DNA of 64,000 nucleotides from Segatella copri. GTDB lineage: Bacteria; Bacteroidota; Bacteroidia; Bacteroidales; Bacteroidaceae. Shown in pieces: positions 32,214 through 40,633 of this stretch (position 1 is its first letter; each line of letters starts with the position of its first letter). Location of the stretch: NCBI RefSeq assembly GCF_002224675.1, contig NZ_NMPZ01000018.1, forward strand, positions 21,279 through 85,278, in the 5' to 3' direction. The position numbers and the translations under genes were made by a program. The notes under the pieces were generated by a model that saw nothing but the letters and a program-made list of their open reading frames with translations, did no database searches and was not told the DNA's origin.

Positions 32214-34517
32214 ATGAGGAGATTTTTATTCGTTATAATCAGCTTGCTATCATTAGTCATAGTAAAAGCGCAGGAGCCCAATTCTGGAGTTTCACAGCAG
32301 AATGTTTTTCATGGAGAAATTGTGTCGAAGGAAGGAAATGGCGGAATTGCAGATGGCTATGTCCTGCTTATACTAGATGGAAAGATATTTAAAACCACCG
32401 CTTCTGATAAAAAAGGGCATTTTTCAATGAAGAATGTTCCTGACGGTAATTATATTGTAGAGGTGACGTGCTTGGGTTATCAGTCGGTAAGTGATTCTCT
32501 TAAAATAAAAGGTTCAACCCGTCGTAATTTTCAGTTAATAGAAGAGGCAAAGGAATTGGGAGAAGTGACAGTTGTTGCAGACCGTAGCCAAATAGTAAAA
32601 AGGACAGCTAATGGTGAAGTGTTCTATCTGTCGTCTGCAGCCAAGAAAATGAGCAATCCTTTCAGGGCTTTGCAGGAGATTCCTGCCATCATATCAGATG
32701 CTAACACTTCGTCTGTAAAGACACTTGACGGTAAAGCTCCTTTGATTCTCATCAATGGCAATATGGTCAATTCGGGTATCGGACCGATTTCTCCAGCAGA
32801 CATTGAGTCTGTTGAGGTTGTAAACTCAGTATCTGCCCGCTATTTGCAAGAAGGTGTTACGAGTATTTTGAACATAAAGCTAAAAAGACATACCAAACCA
32901 TATTTATGGCTTGAAGGGGCAACACGTCATGAAATTCCTGTTGGCAATGGTTTTGGTGTGGGGTATTTTGAAGTGGGAAACCATAAGATAAGTCTTTATG
33001 GTAGAGCTGCCTATCACTATAAATATCATGAAGATGTGGAATCTTCTGTTAATCGCACGAACACAGGTTATAAACAGACTTATGACCAGTCAACTCGTAA
33101 TGACACTCACAAATGGATAGGGGAATTGTTACTAAAGTATCTGATTACGTCTAATGATTACTTTGCGGCTCAGTTCTACGACTCATATAATTCTACGGAA
33201 GGAAAAAGCTTGGCACATGGAAATTATCTTACGGATATTTCGCAGTTGTATGGCTTTCAATTCTTTGATAAGAATAAGAGTAATATTCTCACCACGAGTC
33301 TGTATTACAAACATTCATTTTCAAAAAGTAGTGATTTGGAGTTGCGCTTAGCATACAATTTCAATAAAAACGATTATTGTGCCAATCGTGTAGATTATTA
33401 CGACGAGCAGCAGGTTGATGCTAATACTCTATATAACAACAAGCGTCATTCTGGAAGTTTTAATATAGACTATTCCAAAGAATATGCCAACAATAGCTCT
33501 CTTATAGCGGGAAGTCATAGTACGCTTATTATGGATGACATCGATAATGCCATTGGTGAAAATCCTCTTTTCAAACATCATAGCTATAATCAATATGTGT
33601 ATGTAGGTTATGGTGGTTCTTTCAAGCAATTACGCTATAATGCATCAATAGGAATGGAGGGTATATGGGCAAAGGCAGGCGAAGCCAGCTACAGTTATTT
33701 CCGTCCAAGGGGCAATGTTAGTATGACATGGATAGCCAACAAACACAACTCTGTTCGCTTAAGTTACCAACTTACAAATATGGCTCCGAATGTCGCCTAT
33801 CTGAATCCTTACAATACATCAACAGATTCATTGTTTGTAAGTTTAGGTAACCCGAATCTGAGACCTCAGATGACACATTACGCCTCTATGTCATATACTT
33901 TGAATGTTGGAAAACTCTACTTTATCCCTACTGTTGGGTATAAATACGTAAGTGATGTGATAGAAAACTACGGTTATTCCGATGGGGGCATTTATTATAG
34001 CACTTATGCCAACACTGGGCATTTCTCCCGAGTATCAGCAGGCGCAGATTTGAGTTATCGTTTTAAGTGGGGACGGGTCTATGCCGGTGGGGGCTGGAAA
34101 GCCGATCATTATATGGGGCAAGATGCCAAAAACTCTGCTTATGCTTCATTTGGCTTTAACGCACAAGTGAAAAACTTTTCATTCTATGGTGATGTAGATT
34201 ATAATTCAAGAGATTACACGGCATTGGCTTGTACCAGATATAAGCATCCGTCAGTTGCCAATCTTCAGGTAAATTTCAATTTTACGCCAGATTTTTATAT
34301 GGGTGTCTGCTTACAGCATCTTACGGGTGAATATCAAAGCAAGGTGACGACGGTTGACGGATCTTTCCATTCTGTAATAGAGAATCATTACAAGGACCAG
34401 AAATTCCGTCCATGGGTAATTCTAAGATATACTTTCCGCAAGAATGCTGAGAAGAAACATAAACTCGGCAAAGTCTTGAATAGCACAGAAGAGGGTATCT
34501 CTATTTTGAAAAAGTAG
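32214..34517 (+). CDS. Outer-membrane barrel without STN, carboxypeptidase-like type
   Basis: 767 residues. Signal peptide at about 1-19 (IVKA before QEPNSG). A carboxypeptidase-regulatory-like domain at about 31-110 (GEIVSKEGNGGIADGYVLLI, KKGHFSMKNVPDGNYIVEVT, GYQSVSD), plug at about 115-225 (TLDGKAPLILINGNMVNSGI, SVEVVNSVSARYLQEGVTSI), then barrel. It shares plug motifs with the preceding orphan barrel, suggesting that these two derive from one branch. The codon usage is more AT-rich than in the STN barrels on either side. It has its own promoter and is followed by terminator copy 3. No STN and no sigma gene, so a non-signalling role is likely. Confidence 0.85.
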   Translation: MRRFLFVIISLLSLVIVKAQEPNSGVSQQNVFHGEIVSKEGNGGIADGYVLLILDGKIFKTTASDKKGHFSMKNVPDGNYIVEVTCLGYQSVSDSLKIKGSTRRNFQLIEEAKELGEVTVVADRSQIVKRTANGEVFYLSSAAKKMSNPFRALQEIPAIISDANTSSVKTLDGKAPLILINGNMVNSGIGPISPADIESVEVVNSVSARYLQEGVTSILNIKLKRHTKPYLWLEGATRHEIPVGNGFGVGYFEVGNHKISLYGRAAYHYKYHEDVESSVNRTNTGYKQTYDQSTRNDTHKWIGELLLKYLITSNDYFAAQFYDSYNSTEGKSLAHGNYLTDISQLYGFQFFDKNKSNILTTSLYYKHSFSKSSDLELRLAYNFNKNDYCANRVDYYDEQQVDANTLYNNKRHSGSFNIDYSKEYANNSSLIAGSHSTLIMDDIDNAIGENPLFKHHSYNQYVYVGYGGSFKQLRYNASIGMEGIWAKAGEASYSYFRPRGNVSMTWIANKHNSVRLSYQLTNMAPNVAYLNPYNTSTDSLFVSLGNPNLRPQMTHYASMSYTLNVGKLYFIPTVGYKYVSDVIENYGYSDGGIYYSTYANTGHFSRVSAGADLSYRFKWGRVYAGGGWKADHYMGQDAKNSAYASFGFNAQVKNFSFYGDVDYNSRDYTALACTRYKHPSVANLQVNFNFTPDFYMGVCLQHLTGEYQSKVTTVDGSFHSVIENHYKDQKFRPWVILRYTFRKNAEKKHKLGKVLNSTEEGISILKK

Positions 34518-34533
34518 AGTTCTTAGGTTTGAA

Positions 34534-34590
34534 ATCGGTCAAGCGAAGGCAAAACCATATTGGCTTGCTCTTTGCTTGACCGATGTTTTT
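34534..34590 (+). terminator. Repeated GGTCAAGC terminator hairpin, copy 3
   Basis: Same hairpin as at 32027, with GGCTTGC in place of GGTTTGC, followed by GTTTTTTAT. It is the left edge of the duplicated block 34534-35129. Confidence 0.85.
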
Positions 34591-34703
34591 TATAATTCTT
34601 CTATCATCTTATTGATTGTTTCTAACATTCCAGGGAGTTTGTTCTTGACTACATCAAAGACAATAGATTCATCTATGTCAAAATAGTGATGATTAGTTCT
34701 TCG
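34590..34703 (-). pseudogene. C-terminal remnant of a HEPN-domain toxin gene
   Basis: On the minus strand a frame open down to the TAA at 34590-34592 reads HHYFDIDESIVFDVVKNKLP, then GMLETINKMIEEL. HYFDID followed by a hydrophobic helix is the C-terminal signature of DUF86/HepT-type HEPN toxins, just after their RxxxxH RNase motif. The N-terminal two-thirds, including the catalytic Arg, is missing and the remnant is out of frame with the nucleotidyltransferase gene before it. The same deletion is in the copy at 44061-44174. Confidence 0.6.
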
Positions 34704-34997
34704 TCATGCATAGATTCCATCTCTTTTAATTTGCTTCAAAAGCATCGGATTCATGTTATTGCGAAGTCGGACAATATCTACAGGCTTACCAAAGAGCTCT
34801 TGCAGTTCTTCCTTAATGTGAACCATTGTAAATAAGTCTGGCTTTTTCATTTCTACACAAACATCAACATCGCTGTCTTCGGTCTGTTCGTTTCTCGCCA
34901 CAGATCCAAAGATTCCAATCTTTGTAATACCATAAGCATCAGCTTTGGTGCTTAGGTATTTGCGAAGTATGGTAATATAATCGTTTGTCGTTTTCAT
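34704..34997 (-). CDS. MNT-type minimal nucleotidyltransferase (antitoxin of a HEPN/MNT pair)
   Basis: 97 residues. GIFGSVARNEQTEDSDVDVC (about 28-47) is the GSx10DxD catalytic signature of minimal nucleotidyltransferases. In HepT/MntA systems the MNT protein AMPylates or neutralises its HEPN partner; the partner gene here is a remnant (34590-34703), so this antitoxin appears orphaned. The C-terminus (LLKQIKRDGIYA) is typical of full-length members. Its promoter box is TATATTTG on the minus strand at 35017-35024. A nearly identical copy lies at 44175-44468. Confidence 0.82.
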   Translation of the reverse strand: MKTTNDYITILRKYLSTKADAYGITKIGIFGSVARNEQTEDSDVDVCVEMKKPDLFTMVHIKEELQELFGKPVDIVRLRNNMNPMLLKQIKRDGIYA

Positions 34998-35108
34998 TAT
35001 CTTTCCATTTTTGCCACAAATATACGATTTTATTTTTTATGTTCCAAGTTTTTGCAGGGGTTTCTTGCAATAATAGTTCAAATTACTTGGTTTTAGGGTG
35101 TTTTTTAT

Positions 35109-35190
35109 TACCTTTGCATAGGTTTTTCGAAAATAATCTATGTTTTGCTTAGTTTTTTGCTTGGCTCAACTGTATAGATATAATAAGTAA
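35109..35190 (+). promoter_or_regulatory. Promoter and leader motif, copy 4, with candidate 16-residue upstream ORF
   Basis: TACCTTTG at 35109-35116, then the leader. ATG at 35140 opens MFCLVFCLAQLYRYNK with a TAA stop at 35188-35190; a two-base TA insertion compared with copy 3 extends the peptide by three residues. It precedes the barrel at 35209 by 18 bases. Confidence 0.6.
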
Positions 35191-35208
35191 CAGAAAAAAG
35201 AAAGACTG

Positions 35209-37791
35209 ATGTATATGAAAAAATGGATTATGATTTGTGCTTGTGTGGCTGTTTTTCAAACCGCATTAGCCCAGCGCATCACCCGACAATATAATAATGT
35301 GTCGTTCTCTGCAGCGTTGAAGGATTTGAATGCCCGCCAGCATAAGTACACCATCAACTTCGTGTATGATGAACTGGAGGATTTCAGGGTGACCAAAAGC
35401 ATCAGAAACCAGAGTGTTCCCGATGCCATCATGCAGCTGATTGGATTCTATCCCATCAGGATGACGCAGGTGGAGGATAATATCATGGTGGAGTGTACGC
35501 AGAAGACTCCCACCAAGATGATAGGCCGCATCATAGACAATAAGAATCGCCCTATAGATTTCGCCAATGTAGCCTTGCTGAATGTTAGGGACTCTTCATT
35601 GATAAATGGCGGCGTGACGAATGAGAACGGCCAGTTCGTGATTCCCTGTGGAGCCACAAAGGCGATAGTAAGAGTAAGTTGCGTGGGCTATATTACGACA
35701 AGCAATACATATAATATAGGTAAGATAGGGACGATAACTCTGAAGGAGGCAACGATGAATCTGCAGAAAATAGTAGTGAAAGGACATCGACAGCCTTTCA
35801 GAATGACTTCTGAAGGATTGGTGGCTCAGGTAGAAGGTACATCCTTGGAGAAAATGGGCTCGGCAGAAGATGTTTTGAAACATCTTCCGAGAGTGATGCA
35901 GAAGAATGAAGAAATAGAAGTCTTGGGCAAAGGTAAACCTTTGATTTATATCGATAACAAGAAAATCAAGGGAACCATTGATCTCGACAGATTGAGTTCT
36001 TCTGACATCAAACATGTAGAGGTGATAACCGAGCCGGGTGCAGAATACGATGCAACCTATCAGGCTGTCATCAGAATCAAGACGACAAGAAAGAAGGGAG
36101 AAGGACTGGGATTGACTTATCGGCAGGTCTATCAGCGCAATCATCAGGACAATCATCGTGAAGTACTCGATTTGAATTATCGTTATCGGGGATTGGATAT
36201 CTTCTCCAATTTGTATGGCGGTTTGTCTCAGGGCTATCAGAATCAGCATAATGATAACAGACTCTACGGCAAGACGCTCATGAGTATCAACGAAGACTTG
36301 ATTATCAAAAACAAGAGTTACTATACCAGTGGAAGTCTTGGTTTTAATTATGTTTTCAATGATAAGCATTCCGTGGGTGCCACTTACGAGGTGAACATCA
36401 ATCCTTATAGTCGGGGTGGATGGAATTCGCTGATGGATGTCTGGAAGAATGGCTCCAAGACAGAAAGCTATACAAATGATATGTATTGTCGTTTCAAAAG
36501 CCGACCTACGCAGGATATTACGGCTTATTATGCCGGACAGATAGGAAAGGTGAGCATAGAATGGAATGGGGAAATATATCTTCGTAAAACAGGACAGACT
36601 CAATATTCTGAAGAAACAGGAATGGAGGGTGGAGATTCTCGTACGATAGAATCTGATTTCACGGCTGATAGTTGGATGCATGCATCTAAGCTGGTACTGA
36701 GCTTTCCGGTATGGAAAGGTACTCTGAAGGTTGGTAATGAGTTTACCGAAAGTTGCCGTGCCAATCTTTATACTATAGATGAACAGGGAACTGACTTGCC
36801 AGGCAAGACGGACGATCAGGTGAAGGAAAGTAATCTTGCAGCCTTTGTTTCTTATGGATTGAGACTGAACAAGGTAGAACTGAATGCTGGCCTCAGATAC
36901 GAACATGTTTCTTCCAATTACTATAATACAGGTGGTGATTATTGGAGCGAGGAGAATAAGGATTATTTCGTACCCGACCAGAGTCGTAAGTACGACCATT
37001 TCTTTCCGAATGTGTCCTTAACCTTTCCTATCGGGAATGTGAAAATGAATATGGTCTATAAGGTGACGGTAAGTCGTCCTTCCTATAGTCAGTTAAGTAG
37101 TAACGTGCAATATAATAGTCGCTATTATTATCAGGGTGGAAATCCATTGCTCACGTCAACCTTCGAACATGGCATAGGGATTAATCTGGGATATAAATGG
37201 TTCCAGTTTTTTGCCAACTGGCGTTATCTTGTAGATCCTTGCTATCAGGTGATAGAACCGTATCATGACAATGAGTTAATCAGTATGTACACCTTTCGTA
37301 ATTTGAATCATACTCAGGTTTGTTACGTGGGACTGACGGCATCGCCGACGATAGGATGGTGGCATCCTACGTTGGACGCTGGTATGAGAAAGCAGTTCCT
37401 GACCATTGGTGGTAAGGCATACAGCAAACCGATATTCATCGGCTCTTTCAATAATGCGTTTTCACTACCATACGGTTGGACGCTTAATCTTGATATGAGT
37501 TGGAACACGCAGGGCCATTCTGCGCTTCTGCTTTATATGGCACAAGGAGGAGTGGACGTCTCTTTGCGTAGAAGTTTTCTTCACGATCGCCTGAATGTCA
37601 TTTTGGCGGGCAATGACCTCTTTGCGACGATGCGCAATTCCACAAGATTGGTATATGGTACCAGCGATATCTATACCAGAAAATATACGGATACCCGAAT
37701 GTTCATGTGCTCATTCAGCTATAAGTTTAATGTTAGTAGAAGCAAGTATAAGGGTACGGGTGCCGGTAATACAGAAAAGAACAGATTGTAA
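35209..37791 (+). CDS. Orphan STN-bearing outer-membrane barrel
   Basis: 860 residues. The first 160 or so residues, including the signal peptide (QTALA before QRITRQ), STN and most of the carboxypeptidase-like domain, are nearly identical to 29485. Then comes SCVGYITTSNTYNIGKIGTI, whose DNA (35681-35729) is the same as in unit C (41878-41926) rather than in 29485. The plug (VLGKGKPLIYIDNKKIK, ITEPGAEYDATYQAVIRIKT) and barrel are again different. Tail SKYKGTGAGNTEKNRL. It is a three-way mosaic. The lipoprotein gene at 37812 begins 20 bases after its stop, so the two form an operon. Confidence 0.9.
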   Translation: MYMKKWIMICACVAVFQTALAQRITRQYNNVSFSAALKDLNARQHKYTINFVYDELEDFRVTKSIRNQSVPDAIMQLIGFYPIRMTQVEDNIMVECTQKTPTKMIGRIIDNKNRPIDFANVALLNVRDSSLINGGVTNENGQFVIPCGATKAIVRVSCVGYITTSNTYNIGKIGTITLKEATMNLQKIVVKGHRQPFRMTSEGLVAQVEGTSLEKMGSAEDVLKHLPRVMQKNEEIEVLGKGKPLIYIDNKKIKGTIDLDRLSSSDIKHVEVITEPGAEYDATYQAVIRIKTTRKKGEGLGLTYRQVYQRNHQDNHREVLDLNYRYRGLDIFSNLYGGLSQGYQNQHNDNRLYGKTLMSINEDLIIKNKSYYTSGSLGFNYVFNDKHSVGATYEVNINPYSRGGWNSLMDVWKNGSKTESYTNDMYCRFKSRPTQDITAYYAGQIGKVSIEWNGEIYLRKTGQTQYSEETGMEGGDSRTIESDFTADSWMHASKLVLSFPVWKGTLKVGNEFTESCRANLYTIDEQGTDLPGKTDDQVKESNLAAFVSYGLRLNKVELNAGLRYEHVSSNYYNTGGDYWSEENKDYFVPDQSRKYDHFFPNVSLTFPIGNVKMNMVYKVTVSRPSYSQLSSNVQYNSRYYYQGGNPLLTSTFEHGIGINLGYKWFQFFANWRYLVDPCYQVIEPYHDNELISMYTFRNLNHTQVCYVGLTASPTIGWWHPTLDAGMRKQFLTIGGKAYSKPIFIGSFNNAFSLPYGWTLNLDMSWNTQGHSALLLYMAQGGVDVSLRRSFLHDRLNVILAGNDLFATMRNSTRLVYGTSDIYTRKYTDTRMFMCSFSYKFNVSRSKYKGTGAGNTEKNRL

Positions 37792-37811
37792 AATAAAAAA
37801 ACAGAAAGTAT

Positions 37812-39374
37812 ATGAAGCGTTGTTTATGGATGATATTCATGGTGGTTGGCATCTGGATGCTAACTGGCTGTAGTAGTGATGATGATAAGTTGGACAGCCT
37901 TCCTTGGAATGACAAGGAACTGTTCAACCAGTCTTTTGTTTTAAATCAGGATGGGTATTGCATCTTAGATGGAAAGGCTCCTGTCTGTGATATAGATAGG
38001 AATGTTCTGAATTCTTGGCTTGTAAGTTATGGCTGGCAACCTGTCGGCATCTATCAGGTGAAGGAAAACGGTAAACTTGCGAAAACTGATTATCGTGAAG
38101 GTATCAAGGATTATAGTCCGAAGGTCTATGAATTCTTATCTGAGAATCAGTTGATGACTTATTATCGTGATGAAGATACACGTACATTCTGTTTCAAGAA
38201 GCAGGATTGGTCGTATGATGATGCGACGGGCATTGTCATCAAAACGAATAAGGCAGGTAAGGTTGATGATTATATGCAAATTCTGGATGTGAAGTTTCAT
38301 GAAGATGAAGCTTACCTGTATGTGATGGAGAAGATTGGTTCGGTGACAGTAGCTGACAATCAGGAAAAAACTGTTTATGGCTTGGTGGTATATCAGCGTT
38401 TATCTTCATTAGAATTGATTGATGTGCAGAATACTTATACTATTGATAAGAGTGATGAAGAAGACAAGCCAAATGAAACTGAAAAAGTACCGGATGATTG
38501 CCGTTATTATATTCGGTGTGTATATGCCAATTCTAAGGATGCCCATGGAATGGGTGATGGACATAGTAAATTTCAGTCATTCAGACTATTGAGTTTTGAT
38601 TTGACCGATTATCAGAACAATAACTCATCAGCTAACCCTTATTATCATTATTATGATTCCATTGTATGGTCTTGTAAGGGAATGCCAGATAGGGAAGTGA
38701 GTCTCAGAAATGATTACAATTGGAGTGTTGTGTCAATTAACCTTACCACTTATCTTTTTCAGATCAACCGTAATACTTCTATGACGGAGGAAGATAGAAC
38801 ATTGATTGTTGCTGATGGCTATAAGGGTGGACGTGTGGTTTATTCTTCCGGCATCTATCTCAATATCTATAATACTGGTTTCATGGGTTACGATTTCGGC
38901 TCTTCTGATTTGCTGAATCCATCTAATGAAGACTATGATTTGTATTGCATCTTCGACCGGAGCAAGCGGTTCCGGATAGTCTCTCCTCGTTATTCTCCTG
39001 ATTTTCCGGAAAAGCCATATTCTGAGTTGAAATACATTGTATCAGGGGTGCTGTTGGATTCTGAGGATCCGGAAAGCATGAAGAAGCATGAGGCTGTGCT
39101 GTCTGAGCAAAAGAGGATGTTGGTTGAGCTGATGGATATGTATTATGGTCAGTATGGCAAGGGTGTTGTGGTAGATGATTCGAACAGAGAGAAGTACCGC
39201 AATCGTTTCAAGGCTTTGCCATCCGATGCAGACCTTGTGATGTATTGGAAGGGCTATACGCCTGCGCAATGGAACTCTGATTATGAGGGATGTTTAGTTG
39301 CTTTAATCTTGAAAAAGAATAAGGAAAATCCCTTAAAGAATTACTATTGTATCCATGCAGAGCCGATTAAATAA
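37812..39374 (+). CDS. Large exported lipoprotein paired with the orphan barrel
   Basis: 520 residues. Signal peptide ending WMLTGC with lipidated Cys about 20, followed by SSDDDKLDS, an acidic stretch after the Cys of the type that favours surface display in Bacteroidota. The rest is soluble and rich in Tyr/Asp/Ser; I do not recognise a family, and it has no SusD-like tetratricopeptide pattern. It is the only barrel in the window with a lipoprotein in the same operon, so a role as a surface accessory or ligand-binding partner of the 35209 barrel is plausible. Terminator copy 4 follows. Confidence 0.75.
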   Translation: MKRCLWMIFMVVGIWMLTGCSSDDDKLDSLPWNDKELFNQSFVLNQDGYCILDGKAPVCDIDRNVLNSWLVSYGWQPVGIYQVKENGKLAKTDYREGIKDYSPKVYEFLSENQLMTYYRDEDTRTFCFKKQDWSYDDATGIVIKTNKAGKVDDYMQILDVKFHEDEAYLYVMEKIGSVTVADNQEKTVYGLVVYQRLSSLELIDVQNTYTIDKSDEEDKPNETEKVPDDCRYYIRCVYANSKDAHGMGDGHSKFQSFRLLSFDLTDYQNNNSSANPYYHYYDSIVWSCKGMPDREVSLRNDYNWSVVSINLTTYLFQINRNTSMTEEDRTLIVADGYKGGRVVYSSGIYLNIYNTGFMGYDFGSSDLLNPSNEDYDLYCIFDRSKRFRIVSPRYSPDFPEKPYSELKYIVSGVLLDSEDPESMKKHEAVLSEQKRMLVELMDMYYGQYGKGVVVDDSNREKYRNRFKALPSDADLVMYWKGYTPAQWNSDYEGCLVALILKKNKENPLKNYYCIHAEPIK

Positions 39375-39407
39375 ATTTCTCTCTCAATACAACAATGAAT
39401 ATATGAC

Positions 39408-39460
39408 AATCGGTCAAGCGAAGGCAAAACTATGTTGGTTTGCTCTTTGCTTGACCGATT
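39408..39460 (+). terminator. Repeated GGTCAAGC terminator hairpin, copy 4
   Basis: Same hairpin, with AACTATGTTGG in the loop region in place of AACCATATTGG. The bases before it (CTCTCAATACAACAATGAATATATG) match copies 1 and 5. It also faces the 3' end of the XRE gene and may serve both strands. Confidence 0.8.
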
Positions 39461-39466
39461 AAAATT

Positions 39467-39799
39467 TTATACACATATTTCTAAATCCTGATGGACGACA
39501 TTTAATATCGGAGCTTGGAGAGCATCCTCAATAGATACAAGAGTGTCTATTGTAAAATTATGTGTTCCTCGCATCCATTTGCTTATTTCCGCTTCCCGTT
39601 TTCCGAGTAGAAGGGCTAGGTCTTTCTGCTTCATCCCTTTAGAAACCAGAATGTCATGTATCCTATCTACGATTTGGAAAGACAAATCTACAGACTTGCG
39701 AATCTCAGGATCAACATGTTTGCGGCGTTCTTCTAAAATCTTACTTCTTCTTCTGAGCATGTGCTCTAAGCGGTTTTTATCTCTACTTCGTTCTCTCAT
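39467..39799 (-). CDS. XRE-family helix-turn-helix protein (orphan antitoxin-like)
   Basis: 110 residues. The N-terminal 35 residues are highly basic and helical (RERSRDKNRLEHMLRRRSK). The HTH at about 46-100 (VDRIHDILVSKGMKQKDLAL, LLGKREAEISKWMRG, NFTIDTLVSIEDAL) is a Cro/C1-type domain like those of HigA-type antitoxins and small regulators. No toxin gene is adjacent. The promoter box on the minus strand is TACCTTTG at 39871-39878. The converging terminator copy 4 lies 7 bases from its stop. Confidence 0.78.
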   Translation of the reverse strand: MRERSRDKNRLEHMLRRRSKILEERRKHVDPEIRKSVDLSFQIVDRIHDILVSKGMKQKDLALLLGKREAEISKWMRGTHNFTIDTLVSIEDALQAPILNVVHQDLEICV

Positions 39800-39920
39800 A
39801 TACTAAGATTTTATCACGTTCTCTATAATGGCTCGTTTACCCATATTGTAATGATGTTGTTTCTTAACTGCAAAGGTACACTTTTTATTCGAAAGAGCAA
39901 GCTTTTTTCTAGTTTTTTAT

Positions 39921-39928
39921 TACCTTTG
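39921..39928 (+). promoter_or_regulatory. -7 promoter box of sigma unit C
   Basis: TACCTTTG within AGTTTTTTATTACCTTTGCA, shared with the promoters at 35109 and 44580. The about 95-base leader that follows is nearly the same as that of unit D but unlike the leader motif of unit B. Confidence 0.7.
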
Positions 39929-40028
39929 CATCGGTTTTTCGAAAAAAGTAGAAGATTTCTTCATTTTAGGGGTAATTGATTTCAGGAAAGCTTGTATATA
40001 AGAGTAGAAACAAGAAGAAAATGACGTG

Positions 40029-40517
40029 ATGACAGAAGAAAATGAACAGCGGATGGAACGGCTGTTCCACGACCATTACGAGCAGATGTATCGCTTCGCC
40101 TTTGCCTTGCTCCATGATAATGAGGAGGCGAGGGATGTGGTGAGCGACGTATTCTCCAGATTGTGGGATAAACAGCTGGTTCCAGACCGGGCTTACCTGA
40201 TGCGGAGCGTGAAGAATGCCTGCATCAATCTTATAGCCAGAAAGAAGAGAGATGAAAGACTGAAACGGCTTCTTCCTCTCTCGGAAGAGAAATTGACGGA
40301 GGAAGAACCTTCTCGTCTGGAAGAGCGATGGCAGGCTGCCGTGGATTGCATCGACCATGACCTGACCGACCAGACAGCTTCCGTCATCCGATTGTGCTAT
40401 CGGGAAGGAATGTCGTATAAGGATACGGCGGAGGAACTGGGCATCAGCGTCTCGGCAGTGAACAAGCATATCGTAAAAGGTTTGCGAACGCTCAGAGAAA
40501 AATTGAAAGGAAAATAA
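40029..40517 (+). CDS. ECF sigma factor, unit C
   Basis: 162 residues from the ATG at 40029. A short ATGACGTGATG arrangement (40021-40031) puts a two-codon ORF overlapping the start. Region 2 at about 6-70 (LFHDHYEQMYRFAFALLHDN, EEARDVVSDVFSRLWDKQ) and region 4 at about 110-160 (DQTASVIRLCYREGMSYKDT followed by AEELGISVSAVNKHIVKGLR). Only two residues differ from unit D sigma, so the two should recognise the same promoters. The anti-sigma gene is separated by a 116-base gap holding a palindromic repeat. Confidence 0.93.
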   Translation: MTEENEQRMERLFHDHYEQMYRFAFALLHDNEEARDVVSDVFSRLWDKQLVPDRAYLMRSVKNACINLIARKKRDERLKRLLPLSEEKLTEEEPSRLEERWQAAVDCIDHDLTDQTASVIRLCYREGMSYKDTAEELGISVSAVNKHIVKGLRTLREKLKGK

Positions 40518-40600
40518 TCCGCCAGGTGTTCCGACGGATTTGCAATCCGTCGTTAAAAAAGGTTCGACCTCTTTATTTTGCGGATTTGCAATCCGCTTAT
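40518..40600. repeat. REP-like palindromic element between sigma and anti-sigma of unit C
   Basis: Two palindromes share the core CGGATTTGCAATCCG: CGACGGATTTGCAATCCGTCG (40532-40552) and 40580-40596, separated by TTAAAAAAGGTTCGACCTC. Unit D has 69 unrelated bases here and no such element, so it is an insertion or a replaced stretch. Resembles dispersed bacterial REP elements. Confidence 0.65.
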
Positions 40601-40633
40601 ACAATAACCCTAAAATGAAGAAAGGAAAAGAAA

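Larger units (their letters stand above)
34534..35129. repeat. Duplicated 0.6-kb intergenic block, copy 1
   Basis: From the terminator hairpin through the HEPN remnant, the nucleotidyltransferase gene and the next promoter box, this block is nearly the same as 44005-44600. Both copies lie between one barrel gene and the next unit, but the units that follow are different. Confidence 0.85.

Noticed and set aside
35596..36999. Minus-strand open frame of 467 codons inside the barrel at 35209
   Set aside because: It is antisense to a well-supported barrel gene and has no motifs; such frames are common opposite this codon usage.
39961..40028. Upstream ORF from TTG in the leader of unit C ending at the two-codon ATGACGTGA
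   Set aside because: The frame is possible but uses a rare start and shows no resemblance to the unit B leader peptide; too weak to call.
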